Numbered from the stretch's first letter, positions 47,031 to 58,572 are shown. The stretch is DNA of 64,000 nt from Monoplex corrugatus (GCA_030674185.1 CM060312.1:52560168-52624167); one strand, 5' to 3'. The notes: generated by a model not told the origin, from the letters alone. Numbers and translations: made by a program.

Positions 47031-49204
47031 AATTAGCCCTCTTGCCTTTTTGAAGTCTGAGTAAAAAACAATGGGTGGCGCTGGAATGCGGAGACGCGCT
47101 CTCAACAGGAAAAAGTAGCCCTAGTTTCACAAGGTAAACCCATTGTGACAAAAGAAAATAAAACTAAAAAAAAAAAAAAAAAAAAGAAAGAAAGAAAGAA
47201 ATAGAGGAAATGAAAAAAATAATTTTTATTGGACGTGGACTCATTTTTCACTGATGACAGGAGCGGCGTGGTACCTACACGGCTCACAGGCACAGAGGGA
47301 AATGAGAAGAGGGGACTGGTCACTGAAGGTGGTCAGGCTGTCCACATGCGGTACCTGGTACACCTTCAGCACAGTTGCGGTCTGCTCCAGTCACAATCAT
47401 CAACACTCTGCTCAAGTTGATTGTGTTTACAATTTAAGATTAAAAGATTATCCCATAACCTGGAATTTATAGAGCTGCGAGGCGGTAGACTCCCATCTTT
47501 TCCAGAGCTGGCATTATGGGGGAGGGGGGGGGGGGCGATGCCCACCTCCTATTCGTTGCTGCTCTACCTTCTCCAACACTGATCAAGGTCAGGTGTCCAT
47601 TGATAGGTGGTTGGACTGGAGACCGCATGCATTAAGATTTTCTCGAGCCAAACTTAAACCCATGCCCTCGGAGCGGAAGATATATAAACTTTTTTTTATG
47701 CTAGTCATTTTATACCGTATTCGAGGCCTTGTTACAATTTTTTTACATTTTTAATCATTTCAAACAACAACAACGACAAAACCGAAACCAAACCAAAACC
47801 AAAAACATGCACACACAAAAATCAGTAACTGAATAAGGACAAAAAGGTAATGTTTCAACGTAGCGGAAATATCTAGAGACTATTGTTGTGTGTTTGATGG
47901 CGAAAGAGTAGCTCTTTGTCTTATTTTGTGACATCTACCAACTCTTTATTTTGACAGGAACAGACAAGACACCACTGTATACCCAACAAGAGTCGAAATC
48001 ATACTGACAATGATTTACACACACTCACACACATAATTTTTACACTGTCAGGTTGCAGTCGTCTGGGTGCTGGTTCAGTTCTTGCCAGGCCTTGATTGGG
48101 TCATAGTTTCCGAACCAAGGTTGGTTTCGTGGCCCATATGGTTGCCTTGGTTACGGGGGAGCTTTAGGGATGCTCTCTTAGTAGTCAAGGGAGACAATTT
48201 TTGTTTGGGAAATATTTCTCGGTAGGGCTTGTTTCTTTTGCTGTTTTTCCTCATTTGTGTGGAAGTGAATATCTGTAGGTCTGTGTTTCAAGGGGCGAAG
48301 CACTCTCTGTTTCTTTTGGACCTGTGAATCACGCTTTACATGCGGATTCGGTGGATTGTGGGGCCAACCTGAGTCCAGATCTGATTTTTGAGTTCTCGTT
48401 ATACTGACTTGGAAATTTCTAGGCAGTTGTCGAATATCTGTGTTGCTGGACGGGTGCTAGTCCCTTTTTCTCCGAGATAATCTTGTTACTTGGTAACAGG
48501 TTATAAGTGAACTTAAGATGTCGTTCTAGTTCACTTTCGAGATTTTTCTATATTTTTCTATGTTCACCCCGTAGTCCAGTTGAGTGAACTTGGCAAGGGT
48601 GATGTGGTGTCTGTACCAGTTTGTGCTGTTCGATGCTGTTCCAATCTCTGTCATTTTGAGGAGCAGAAGAATTCTGGTGGAGACCAGTGTGTTCTGTTAC
48701 TTCTGAAGAGGTGAGTAGATAGGTGGGACCTTGGTGTAAATTGTAAATTGTCTTTCAATTGCAGGTGGGTGGAAGCAGTCCCATTTGTGTTCTGAATTCG
48801 TGTACAGTTAGTTAATTTTGCAGGTCAGTTGCGTTTTGGGTTGTTCTGGTGCAGTGGCTGCAGCTTTAACTGCGTTTTGTGAATTGTAATTGTGAGGAAT
48901 TGTATCTTAAATGGTTTAATGAACCTAAATTGGGTCGTATTTGGGTCAGCTTATTTCGGGTTGGTTATTGATTTGTGTGGGCGTGTGAGTTACGTTATTT
49001 GTTGTTATATGATGGTGTGTTGCTGGGGTTTATGGTTTAAATAAAATTCTGGTTTCCCTTAATTCTAAACTGGTTTGAGAGGTTTGCCCAACCGGTTTGT
49101 GGGGCGTCGCAACGTAGGTTTGGATTAGGGTTTATTCGTCGTCGTTGAGATGTAAATTCGCGAATATTTTGATTCTCTGCGCCCTGGGTTGTTGAATAGG
49201 CCTG
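47031..49204. other. Unclassified host flank left of the Gypsy element
   Basis: Holds a poly-A/(GAAA)n run (47158-47205), a G run (47519-47535), and from about 47930 a G+T-rich, stop-filled stretch. It resembles an untranslated leader or long terminal repeat, but no partner copy was found. The right flank (54779-56290) has similar composition. No exon was supported. Confidence 0.4.
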
Positions 49205-49209
49205 GTGTT
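49205..49209. repeat. Target site duplication GTGTT, left
   Basis: GTGTT abuts the LTR here and again at 54774-54778. Five bases is the usual duplication for Ty3/Gypsy integrases. Confidence 0.85.
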
Positions 49210-49372
49210 TGAAGTCCTTGTTGGGTATATTATTTAGGAAAGGATGGACACAACTCAGAGCACGACGATCTTGCTTGTTCAGTCCCTAGTCACATAGGTA
49301 AAGCCGTAGCATAATTATGGGCGCAGTTTCGTATGACATAGCATCGTACATAGTTTCGTACAATGTATAACA
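49210..49372 (-). repeat. 3' LTR of the Gypsy element
   Basis: 163 bp; on the minus strand it starts TGTTATACATTGTACGAAAC and ends GGACTTCA. It differs from the 5' LTR by a single base. Confidence 0.95.
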
Positions 49373-49385
49373 TCCCCCTTCTTTC
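49373..49385 (-). other. Polypurine tract of the Gypsy element
   Basis: The minus strand reads GAAAGAAGGGGGA directly before the 3' LTR, the expected plus-strand cDNA primer. Confidence 0.85.
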
Positions 49386-49937
49386 ATCAGAGGATCCAAT
49401 TTTGATAATATCAAAACAATCAAACTTGAAATGAAATAACTTTGATCTTGAACACAAAAATTGGCACTGTACGAGCACATAACTTGTGCATGCAAGAAAT
49501 AAAGAAAATGAAAAGCGAAACAGTTTCCTCGTTTCAATACTGCGGTGTGTATGTGTGTGTGTACAGTGTGTGTGTGCGAACAGTCTGTGTCAGTACTGTC
49601 ACTCTTCCTGTATCTCAGGGGCTTTCTCACTTCCCTGCCAGATAGCGTGGTGCTGTATGAGGGAGGGCTCTCTGTCGCTAGTATCTGATTGTCCGAGGGC
49701 GCTTGGGGAACAGGGGAGTTCTGGCTGCTTGCCGACGTCGCTTTGTCATTAGCCGGTATCTCCTTTGGTCCACTGGCCTGTTGTTGTGTTAGTGCGTCTC
49801 GCGCCTCGGTCGTGCCGGTACTTTCCTCTTCCCGGACGCGCTCGCGCAGGTCGATCCTGTTCCGGCGGAGCTTGCTGCCCGTGTACATTCTGACGTTGTA
49901 CGACCTGGGAGTGGAGGTATTGTTCACCACCTGCCCT

Positions 49938-50025
49938 GGCTCCCATCTCTTGGTCTCCTTATTCACCTGGCTCCATCTCTTGGTCTCCTTATTCACCTGG
50001 CTCCCATCTCTTGGTCTCCTTATTC
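49938..50025 (-). repeat. Three 31-32-bp tandem copies in the pol tail
   Basis: CCATCTCTTGGTCTCCTTAT followed by TCACCTGGCTC is repeated three times. The middle unit lacks one C, so the frame shifts. It encodes a repeated NKETKRW segment on the minus strand. Confidence 0.9.
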
Positions 50026-50882
50026 AAGATGCCATGTCGTGTCCTGGGTAGAGTGGGGGGAGGTCACTGGAGGCAGATGTCATAATTGATTTTCATAGTC
50101 TGTCGCCTGTCGTCCAGCTGTAGCTTGTACTGTTGATACTCGGCGCGCGGCGCTACCCGCGAGGGCAGGAGGGTGGCTAGGGGGTGGCCGAAAAGCATTT
50201 CGGCGGGGGATGGGAGCTTAGTCCACAGGGGTGGCTCGGAGGTTGAGCATGGCAAGGTGGAAATTTTTTTCTTCCCTGTCGCATTTCTTGGTCTTCTTGA
50301 CCGTTTGCACCTGTCGCTCGATGAAGCCATTTGATTGTGGGTATCTGGGGGACGAGGTGACGTGGTCGATGCCCGTATTTGTCCATGAGCTCCTTGAAAG
50401 GCTGGTCTTGGTACTGTGGCCCATTATCACTGACGATCTGGTCGGGCCGGCCAAACATGGCGATGACCCTCTCTACTTCTCCGCTATGGCATGGCTGGAT
50501 GTGGTTTTCATCTGGGTAGCGATGGGGTACTTTGAGAAATAGTCTGCAATCAGGAGGAAATTGCGGCCTTCGATCTCAAACAGGTCTGTTCCTATTTTTC
50601 TCCAAGGGCTGTTGGGAATGTCATGGGGAAGAAGGGGCTCACGATGGTTTGCGCTCGCGAATTCCTGGCAGGTTGCGCATGACCTGACTGCTTGCTCAAT
50701 GTCTCTCAAGATGTTAGGCCAGTACGCACATTCTTTGGCCAGGAGCCGCGTCTTCTCAAGGCCTTGGTGAGATTGATGGAGTTGTCTCAGCACGTCCTGT
50801 CGGAGAGCCTCAGGTATGATGACTTCCTGACCTTTGAAGATGATTCCATCCTCGATTGCGAGCTCGTCTCTGAATGACCAGT

Positions 50883-51728
50883 ATGGTCTGACGTCTGTTG
50901 GGAGTGCTTTGATGTTGTCCAGCCACCCATGAACTATAGTCTGACGTCTGTTGGGAGTGCTTTGATGTTGTCTGACCACCCATGAACTATGGTCTGACGT
51001 CTGTTGGGAGTGCTTTGATGTTGTTAAGCCACCCATGAACTATAGTCTGACGTCTGTTGGGAGTGCTTTGATGTTGTCTGACCACCCATGAACTATAGTC
51101 TGACGTCTGTTGGAGTGCTTTGATGTTGTCTGACCACCCATGAACTATAGTCTGACGTGTTGGGAGTGCTTTGATGTTGTCGGACCACCCATGTACTATG
51201 GTCTGACGTCTGTTGGGAGTGCTTTGATGTTGTCCAGCCACCCATGAACTATGTCTGACGTCTGTTGGGAGTGCTTTGATGTTGTCCAGCCACCATGAAC
51301 TATAGTCTGACGTCTGTTGGGAGTGCTTTGATGTTGTCCATGCCACCCATGAACTATAGTCTGACGTCTGTTGGGAGTGCTTTGATGTTGTCCGGCCACC
51401 TATGAACTATGGTCTGACGTCTGTTGGGAGTGCTTTGATGTTGTCCGGCCACCATGAACTATAGTCTGACGTCCGTTGGGAGTGCTTTGATGTTGTCTGG
51501 CCACCCATGAACTATGGTCTGACGTCTGTTGGGAGTGCTTTGATGTTGTCAGCCACCCATGAACTATGTCTGACGTCTGTTGGGAGTGCTTTGATGTTGT
51601 CCGCCACCCATGAACTATAGTCTGACGTCTGTTGGGAGTGCTTTGTTGTCAGCCACCCATGAACTATAGTCTGACGTCTGTTGGGAGTGCTTTGATTGTT
51701 GTCCAGCCACCCATGAACTATAGTCTCC
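50883..51728 (-). repeat. 53-bp tandem expansion inside pol, 16 copies
   Basis: Sixteen near-identical units, each containing TCTGACGTCTGTTGGGAGTG, CTTTGATGTTGTC and CCACCCATGAACTATAG, lie between RNase H and the integrase zinc finger. The unit matches the flanking coding sequence: one copy would simply encode VHGWLDNIKALPTDVRP and lead into YWSFRDELAIEDG. The array is therefore a local amplification of pol itself. As 53 is not a multiple of three, successive units read in rotating frames (SSWVVRQHQSTPNRRQT and so on). A few units have 1-5 bp deletions. Confidence 0.95.
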
Positions 51729-53499
51729 ATCAGACTGTTCAGCACGGGGTCAGTCTTGGTGGCTTCACGCAGCTGGTACTGCTTCTTGGGTGTCAAACTG
51801 ACGAAGTCGTACTGACTGAAACCAATCTCGTCAAGGGAGAGGTCTAGGCCATCCACACGGAGGTCAAGGTCAATGGATGTCCTGTCTGCCTGGGATGGAA
51901 GTCTGGACAGCGTGTCCGCGAGGGTCATGGATTTCCCGCAGCGGTACTCCACCTCGTAGTCGTACCCCTGGATCTTTTGTAGCATGCGCTGGAGACGCGG
52001 TGGGGCTTTGAGCAGCGGCTTCTGCACGATCATCTCGAGTGGTTTGTGGTCCGTGATCACCTTGAACGGCCTCCCGTAGAGGTATGTGTGGAACCGTGTG
52101 ATCCCAAAGACAACCGCGAGCATCTCACGATCTATGTTTGGGTAGTTGCTCTGTGTGGAGTCAAGTGACTTGGATGCGAAAGCGACTGGGTATCCATCCT
52201 GAATAATGGCTGCACCCAGGCCCTTCATGGAGCTGTCGACCTCCAGCATGGTTGGTTTCTTTGGGTCAAAGAACTTGAGACATGTGGTCGATGACACCAG
52301 CTTCTTGATGTTGTTGAAGCAGCAGATGTCTTCTGACATGATGAATGGGACGTCTTTTTTCAACAGTTCCCTCAGCGGTTGTGACTCCTTGCTGAAGTTT
52401 GGGATGAATGTCGACAAATACGTCATCATGCCAAGGAATCTCTACAGGTCTTCTTTGTTCTCAGGGATTGGCATGCTCTGGATGCCTTGGATTTTGGCTG
52501 GATCTGGGCGAATCCCGTCCTTGGAATAGATATTCCCAAAGATCTCGTCTTGCGTATGTCGCACTTTTCTGAATTGAAAACGAGCCCATACTGTTTGGCT
52601 CTTTCCATCAGGCGCCTGAGGTGTTGTCATGTTCCTGCACATCCTTGCCGTGCACGCACACGTCTGTGATGCCGGTCACGCCTGGGAGGTCTTCCAGTAT
52701 TCGTCCATTCTTGCCTGGAAGATGTCTTGTGATACGCGTAGTCCAAAGGGAGTCGTTTCCAGCAATAACGGCCGAAGGGCGTTCGGAACGTGGTCAGCAG
52801 TTGGCTGGGCTCGTCGAGGTGGACTGACCAATATCCTGCCTTGGCGTCCAACTTGCTGAATACTATGATCCCGTGAATTTGGGGTTGCCTCCTCCAGCGT
52901 AGGAATTTTGTGGGGACATCGTTCAAGGCTGCGTTGAGCTTCTGGGGATTAATACAGATGCGGAGAGAGCCATCTTTTTTCACTGAGTATGCTAAGCTGG
53001 AGCACCAGTCTGTGTGCTCTTTGACTTACGGATGACTCCCTGCTTAACCATTTTCTCCAGCTCTGCTTTTAGCTGCTCTTCAAGGTGCACAGAGCATTTT
53101 CTAGGTGGATCGATGGAGGGTTCTGCTCCTGGTTTGATGTATAGCTGGGTTGGATCCTGGAAGTTCCCTAGGGTGTCGAACTGTCCTGGGTAAGTTTGCT
53201 TCAGGCTTTCGATTGATGAAACATCTGTTGTGCTGATTTCACTGCAGTTGATAGTCACCAACTTCAACTTCTCACAGGTTGGCAGACCGATGATACATGG
53301 GCCTTCTACGTCGACCACGTAGAACTTGGCCTTTGTGAGCTTGCCCTTGTGACTGAGTCAAGCTCTAGGCTACCATGGCAGGGAATCTTCTGCCCGTTGT
53401 ACGCCGTCAGCTTTGTGTTCTTGACAGGTGTGATAACTTTGGAACGGACCATGCTTTCCATACAGATTCCTGTATGTTTGTAGGGTGAGGGTGTTGCCA

Positions 53500-54451
53500 G
53501 ATGCCCAGTGTCAATTTTCAGCTTGAGTGGTGTCTTGCCTGTCTTTCCTGGAGCTACAACATCCATCATTGTGAAAGCTTCACTGCGGACGCTGGAAATG
53601 TTGTCATGCTTGATTGTCATCCTCACTCGTGTCCTCACTCTCTGACGCCATGTCGTGGATTTTTTTTCTTTCTTTGGTTTTCCTTTTGCTACCACTGCTT
53701 GGTGTACGGCCAGGTCTTCCCTTTTCCTCTGTCTACATGCCCTTCGCCAATGTCCTTTCTTTCCGCAATGGTGACAGGTGCTGTCAAACGCTGGGCATTT
53801 ACGTGGCTCATGGGAAGTGTTGCAATTCCCACATGACCGGGCTTTCCCAGCCTGTTTGTCGCTAAGCAGGTCGAGCTTGTGTTCTCCTGTGCTAGGGTGG
53901 AGTTGCTGAAGCGTGCTGCGTCCGGCAACTATGGCTTGGTATCGTCTTCCTTCAGCCAGAGCGTCCGCCAGCTTGTATCCTTTTGCCTTTCCCAGCAGGT
54001 CGCGCTGGAAGTCCTCAAGTGGAGTGGATGCTATGATCAGTTCTATCAGCCTCTCTTCCATCTCCGTTTGGTCAAACTCGCACTTCATCGCCCGCACTTC
54101 ATCGCCAGAGTGCGCACCCGCAAGATGAAATCGTCCAGAGTTTCATCCTCACGTTGCCGACACTCCATCAGATGTAAGCGGTGGACTCTGAAGTTGATCT
54201 TGGGCTTGAGTTGGGATTCGAAGAACTCCCACAGATCGTCTGTTTTGCGTTTGTCCTCCTCTGACAGGCCGGACACTTGTAGGCGTCTGGTGCCTTCATC
54301 ACCTATGCCTCGCAAGATTTTTAGCGCTTTTTTTCCATCATCCGTGATCTCTTCGTCTTCGCAGTATACAGAGATATTGTTTGAATAATTCCAAAGCTTC
54401 CTCGTGGTTGTCCGTAGCCCAATTCATTTGCGGTATTCGTGCAGCAGCCAT
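53500..54451 (-). pseudogene. Gypsy gag with zinc knuckles and start of protease, frameshifted
   Basis: The start is at 54451 (MAAARIPQMNWATDN). The capsid-like region shows ALKILRGIGDEGTRRLQVSG and FRVHRLHLMECRQREDET. A frame change lies near 54320, and another at 54080-54105, where a 14-bp duplication of CGCACTTCATCGCC occurs. The nucleocapsid has CGNCNTSHEPRKC and CHHCGKKGHWRRAC (53833-53735), the second a standard CX2CX4HX4C knuckle. The protease motif LKLKIDTG follows at about 53512, in the same frame as the knuckles. It packages element RNA in the cytoplasm. Confidence 0.85.
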
Positions 54452-54592
54452 GATTGTGTATTACGTCGTGTCGAAATATGACGTCACGAAGCCGGTCTTG
54501 TTTTGCGCGTTGATCTCAAAAATAATGGCGCTTTGTCTTTTACGCTTTCTTCGAGTGTTTAAAGGTTTACTTGCGTTTGGAAGTGTTGGGCT

Positions 54593-54610
54593 ATCCCACC
54601 GCTGCCACCA
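54593..54610 (-). other. Primer binding site, tRNA-Leu type
   Basis: The minus strand directly after the 5' LTR reads TGGTGGCAGCGGTGGGAT, with no spacer. This is complementary to a 3' end of CCACCGCTGCCACCA, which is that of eukaryotic tRNA-Leu(AAG)-type genes. The tRNA assignment is from general knowledge of tRNA ends. Confidence 0.8.
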
Positions 54611-54773
54611 TGAAGTCCTTGTTGGGTATATTATTTAGGAAAGGATGGACACAACTCAGAGCACGACGATCTTGCTAGTTCAGTCCCTAGTCACATAGGT
54701 AAAGCCGTAGCATAATTATGGGCGCAGTTTCGTATGACATAGCATCGTACATAGTTTCGTACAATGTATAACA
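54611..54773 (-). repeat. 5' LTR of the Gypsy element
   Basis: 163 bp, identical to 49210-49372 except one substitution. Probably holds the element's promoter; no TATA box was singled out. Confidence 0.95.
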
Positions 54774-54778
54774 GTGTT
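54774..54778. repeat. Target site duplication GTGTT, right
   Basis: Same five bases as 49205-49209, defining the insertion site. Confidence 0.85.
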
Positions 54779-56290
54779 GTGAATCCAAGTCGTGAGGTTA
54801 GGATAACCAATTTAATGTACGGACAATAAGTATTTGTGTTTACTGTTTGAGGATAAACTTAGAGGAGCTTACCGTTTTGGAGATGATTAATGTGTGTTGT
54901 GTGACAGACTTACAGTTTGACAGAGGAAGTTAAATATAAAGAAGGGATATGTAACTTTATTATTGAGTGCCAGTATGAGTGTGGCCATCGTCAAGGTCCG
55001 GTTAATGTTTTGGTATTTTGGGCCCTTGGTCGTGGTTACGTTCTATTTCATTTCATGTGGAGTTTGTCCCTTAAGGGCTTTATTGGTAATTGTAAATGAG
55101 TCTGTGCAGTCGCGCCAGTATTATCGGTTTGTCTTGGTGTGTCTATTAATTTGTGTGTTCGGTTGTCTTGTTAAAATGTGATGGAGAGATTATTTCTTTT
55201 GGGTGATATGTAGTCAACCACCGATTATTTGTATTTTCTACAGGTGATTCGTCCCTAAGACCAGTACCTGGTTACCAGTCCCCGTAACACGTTATTGGTA
55301 TCCTGTTGTTCCAGTGTCATTGGTAAACCCGTGCCATGCAAGTAGCACAGCACTGAATCGACGCTCGATCACCATTTCATCAGAACTCCGTACAAGCACT
55401 GGCGGCTCAGGGATTTTCTCTCTCGCGCGTTTGCTACGTGCTGCAGTTCCTGGTCGTCGGCGTTCAATCAAAAATTGGCCAAGGAGTGTGTGGTGGCGTT
55501 GTGGATACTATGTGTGCGTTGTCATGGGCAGTGAAATTGTTACCTTCAAATATATTTATAAACTTTTGTCAGGGCTAAGTTAAAGCATTTACCTTGCCTG
55601 GGCAATGTGGTGGTTACTTATACCTGACCTCAGGTCCATTTCGGTTGATAGTTCAACAAAATTTCAAGGGTTTGTTTTTTGTCATAATTTGATTGTGCCC
55701 TTGTCTTTGAGATGTCCCGTGGATATATTTTGTGTATCTCTTTGAGATGCCTCGTTGATGAATTTTTGTGTGTATCTCTGATGGAATTTGTGGTATTATG
55801 CTTGTCATAATTTGATTGAGCCTTTGTCTTTGAAGTGCTGTGGAATATACAACGTTAGTACATTGTGTGTGTATTTGTTGGAATTCGTGGTAGTAAGCTT
55901 GTTTTGAGAACCGTTTGTGGGGGTTTAACCAGCCTGGAACTGCCAAGCTGGGTTAGACAGCGTTCTGGTTAAGACTGCCGATAACGAAGGCCAACGTCAG
56001 GTCGACCGTGCAGACAAATAACTCTGTGCGTTCGCTGTTAGCCTGGGCGTTGTGGTGTGGTTGGATGTAGTTGTCTGAAAATGTGGGGATGAAGCAGTGA
56101 GTTTATTGTGTGCAGTGAACAATTTTGTTTAAGATGTGTTAATTAATGTTTCTTGTGAATTCCTGTATTGTTGAATGACAGTATTAAATTTGTGTGAATG
56201 AAAAAATAGTTGTTTACCGTTATTGTGTGTTGGGGCGATAGGTAAATAGGTCTGTAAATTCTCTATCCCTCTTAGCAAGATCAAGTCTTA
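54779..56290. other. G+T-rich host flank right of the Gypsy element
   Basis: Stop-filled. Repeated TTTGATTG(A/T)GCC and TTTGTCTTTGAGATG-type phrases occur at 55690-55830, hinting at an old short duplication. No exon, element terminus or RNA gene was recognised. Confidence 0.4.
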
Positions 56291-56299
56291 GCAGCGTCA

Positions 56300-56374
56300 T
56301 ACACACACACACACACATCGTACGCACGCATTCACACACACACACACGCATGCACACGCACACGCACGCACACG

Positions 56375-56455
<81 letters not shown>
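56300..56455. repeat. (CA)n microsatellite at the LINE G tail
   Basis: CA with CACGCACG units, then pure CA, abutting the 3' end of LINE G. Confidence 0.96.
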
Positions 56456-56459
<4 letters not shown>

Positions 56460-56464
<5 letters not shown>

Positions 56465-58490
56465 AATATATCATCAGTCCCGTAGTCTGGTTGACCGTTG
56501 GGGCACCACTGAAGATTTTGCAACCAACTTCCTCCCTCCTCACGGTCCTCTGTTTTCCGCAGAATGATGTTCCATTCAAGGCCAGTCCACTCTCTGATAT
56601 TATCTTCCCATCTTTTTCTCTGCCTGCCTCTTCGTCTCACTCCCTGTACTGTTCCCTGCAAGACGGTCTTGGCCAGTCCAGATGATCGTGTGACGTGCCC
56701 GTACCACCTTAGTTTGCGTTTTATCACTGAAGTGAAGAGGTCTTCATACGGCCCGATGGCGTTTTCGATTCGGGTTTTCATTTCCTTATTGGTTATATGA
56801 TCTTTGTACGAGATACCAAGGAGTTTGCGGAAGCATCTCATCTCCATTGCCTGTATCCTTCTTTCAAAGTCTGCTGTTATGGTCCATGTTTCACATGCAT
56901 ACAAAAATATTGACATGACCAGGGAACGCATCAGTCTGATCATGGAGCCGATAGCGATATTCTTGTCGTTCCAGATGACTTTTAGCTTGGTCATTGCAGC
57001 TGTGGTCTGGGCAATCCTGGAAAGTACTTCGGGCTTTGATCCTTCATCTGATACTATAGCTCCCAGATATTTAAAGCTATGGACGGTCTCAAGTTTCTTG
57101 TTGTCTATGGTAATGTCAGTGCTGATGCCATTGGTATTATTTGTCATCAACTGGGTTTTCTCTGCGCTGATCTGCATGCCATATGCTGTGGAGGCCTCAT
57201 CAAGATGTTTTATCAAGCTGACCAGCTCTTGCTCTTGCCCAGCTAGTCGTCAATGTCGTCAGCAAAACGCAAGTTTATGATTGTTCTACCTCCGATGCTG
57301 ACTGTTCCCTCGTGGTCAAGTGCGTCAGCCATTATTCTCTCTAAGATGTTAAAGAGAGTGGGGGAGAGCAGGTATCCTTGGCGTACTCCAACTGTGGTTC
57401 GGAACCATTCTCCAATGTTGTCATGGTAGACTGCACTGGTCGCCTTTTCGTAGAGGCATTCTATGGTTCTGATCAGGTTGGCATTGATGTTGTACAGCCT
57501 CATGGTTGCCCACAAGGCTGCGTGCCAAACTGTCGGATGCCTTCTTGAAGTCCACGAAGACGTGGTAAAGGACTTGCTGGTGTTGCAGGTATTTCTCACA
57601 GAGCAATCTGAGGTTGCAAATGTGCTCTGTGGTACTTCTTCCTGGTCTGAAACCTGCCTGCTCTTTTTTATCTCCTCAGCTTGTGGCTTCAGTCTAGTCA
57701 AAAGGATTTTTGGCATGACCTTACTTGGATGGCTGATCAGGCTGATGGTACGGTAGTTTTGGCATAGTTGTAGGTTGCCTTTTTCGGGAGAGTGATGATC
57801 AGGGACTGGGTCCAAGGTGTTGGCCACTCGCCTGTCCGCCAGATCTTATCGCAGATAATAACATAATATCTATCATGGCCTCTACTCCTGCCTGGACCAG
57901 TTCTGAAGGAATGTTGTCCATTCTGCCGACTTGCCTTTCTTCAATGATTTTATTGCAGCTTCAACTTCTTCTCGCACGATGGGGTAGCTGTCGTTGTTGG
58001 TTGGTGGAGGAACGTCTAGCACCTTGGGATCTCCTGTTGTGTGTGTGTGTATAATTCGGAGCAGTACTCTGTCCACCTCTTCAGAATATCTTGATCTTCT
58101 GTGAGACATTTCCCTGCTTTGTTCTGTATTGTAGTGGTTCTGTCTTGTTTTGAGCTTGTTAGTCCTTTCACAAGCTGGTTAGCTTGATGTTATTTTTCTG
58201 CAGGTTTGCTTCGATATCTTGGCATTGTTCTTCAATCCATGTCTCCTTTGCTTTCCTCATGCCTTCTTTAATTTCTGGTTGGCTTCTCTGTATAGTTTAG
58301 CTCCTTCATCCGTACTCTTCTTTTGCTTTAGTTCTCTGCGTTTGTCGCTCAGCTTTAGTACTTATTCCGTGACCCAGGGCATCTTTGTTGGTCGGTGTTT
58401 TCCAAGGATGTCGTTGGCTGCTTCGGTCACGGCAGTGTTGAAGTTGTTGATCAGAGTGTCAACTTCGGTGTCCCGATTGTCAAGGACGAT
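56460..58490 (-). mobile_element. LINE G: 5'-truncated LINE, RT region
   Basis: Minus strand. Upstream of the RT lie basic linker remnants (DKRRELKQKKSTDEGAKLYR at about 58340-58290). RT blocks in broken frames include FRPGRSTTEHICNLRLLCEK, VFVDFKKASDS, TTVGVRQGYLLSPTLFNIL and NLRFADDID (57827-57243). A long intact C-terminal frame (57216-56480) has FKYLGAIVSDEG, LYACETWTIT, RCFRKLLGISYKDHITN, LRWYGHVTRSSGLAKT and RRGRQRKRWEDNI. No endonuclease is present. The 3' end runs ...CGGGACTGATGATATATTTG and then TG repeat. Related to the RTE/ERT-type elements of other metazoans. Confidence 0.85.
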
Positions 58491-58497
58491 GAAGCTG

Positions 58498-58572
58498 GCG
58501 GATAGGGTGAGGGAGTCAAAGGGTTAAGTGTTTGCAGTTCGTGGATAGGGCGCAGGAGTCAAAGGGTTACAT
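58498..58572. repeat. Partial TTAA palindromic module copy
   Basis: GGATAGGGTGAGGGAGTCAA, AGGGTTAAGT and a second GGAGTCAAAGGGTTA match the modules at 62445-62641. It lies at the truncated 5' end of LINE G. Confidence 0.7.

Larger units (their letters stand above)
49386..53499 (-). pseudogene. Gypsy pol: RT, RNase H, integrase, broken
   Basis: RT begins near 53100 (EKMVKQGVIRKSKS) with FSKLDAKAGYWSVHL at about 52850 and the active-site region at 52647-52673. There it reads GITDVCVHG, where one aspartate of the usual DD pair seems deleted. RNase H (52429-51730) has LEVDSSMKGLGAA, REMLAVVFG and TDHKPLEMI. The 53-bp array follows. Integrase shows the HHCC finger (SHQG... CATC, about 50770-50660), GTDLFEI, VSDNGPQY and SNGFIERQVQTVKK, so D, D and E are all visible. 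The C-terminal part (49996-49290) has RSYNVRMYTGSKLRRN and GREVRKPLRY. Frame changes near 52640, 52440, 50460 and 50330 prevent a single product. It would act in virus-like particles and, as integrase, in the nucleus. Confidence 0.9.
49210..54773 (-). mobile_element. Ty3/Gypsy LTR retrotransposon, complete in outline
   Basis: A 5.56-kb element on the minus strand, with two 163-bp LTRs (TG...CA ends), a GTGTT duplication, a tRNA-Leu primer site, a polypurine tract and the domain order gag (with zinc knuckles), protease, RT, RNase H, integrase. Protease-RT-RNase H-integrase order defines Ty3/Gypsy. The LTRs differ at one position (t at 49285 region versus a in the other), so insertion is recent. 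Even so, gag-pol is cut by many frameshifts, and pol contains a 16-copy 53-bp tandem array and a second, smaller triplication. Confidence 0.95.

Noticed and set aside
47229..47472. Overlapping plus-strand frames of 63-72 residues between repeats
   Set aside because: No recognisable motif, and the reverse strand is similarly open in short pieces; no splice-bounded exon could be defined.
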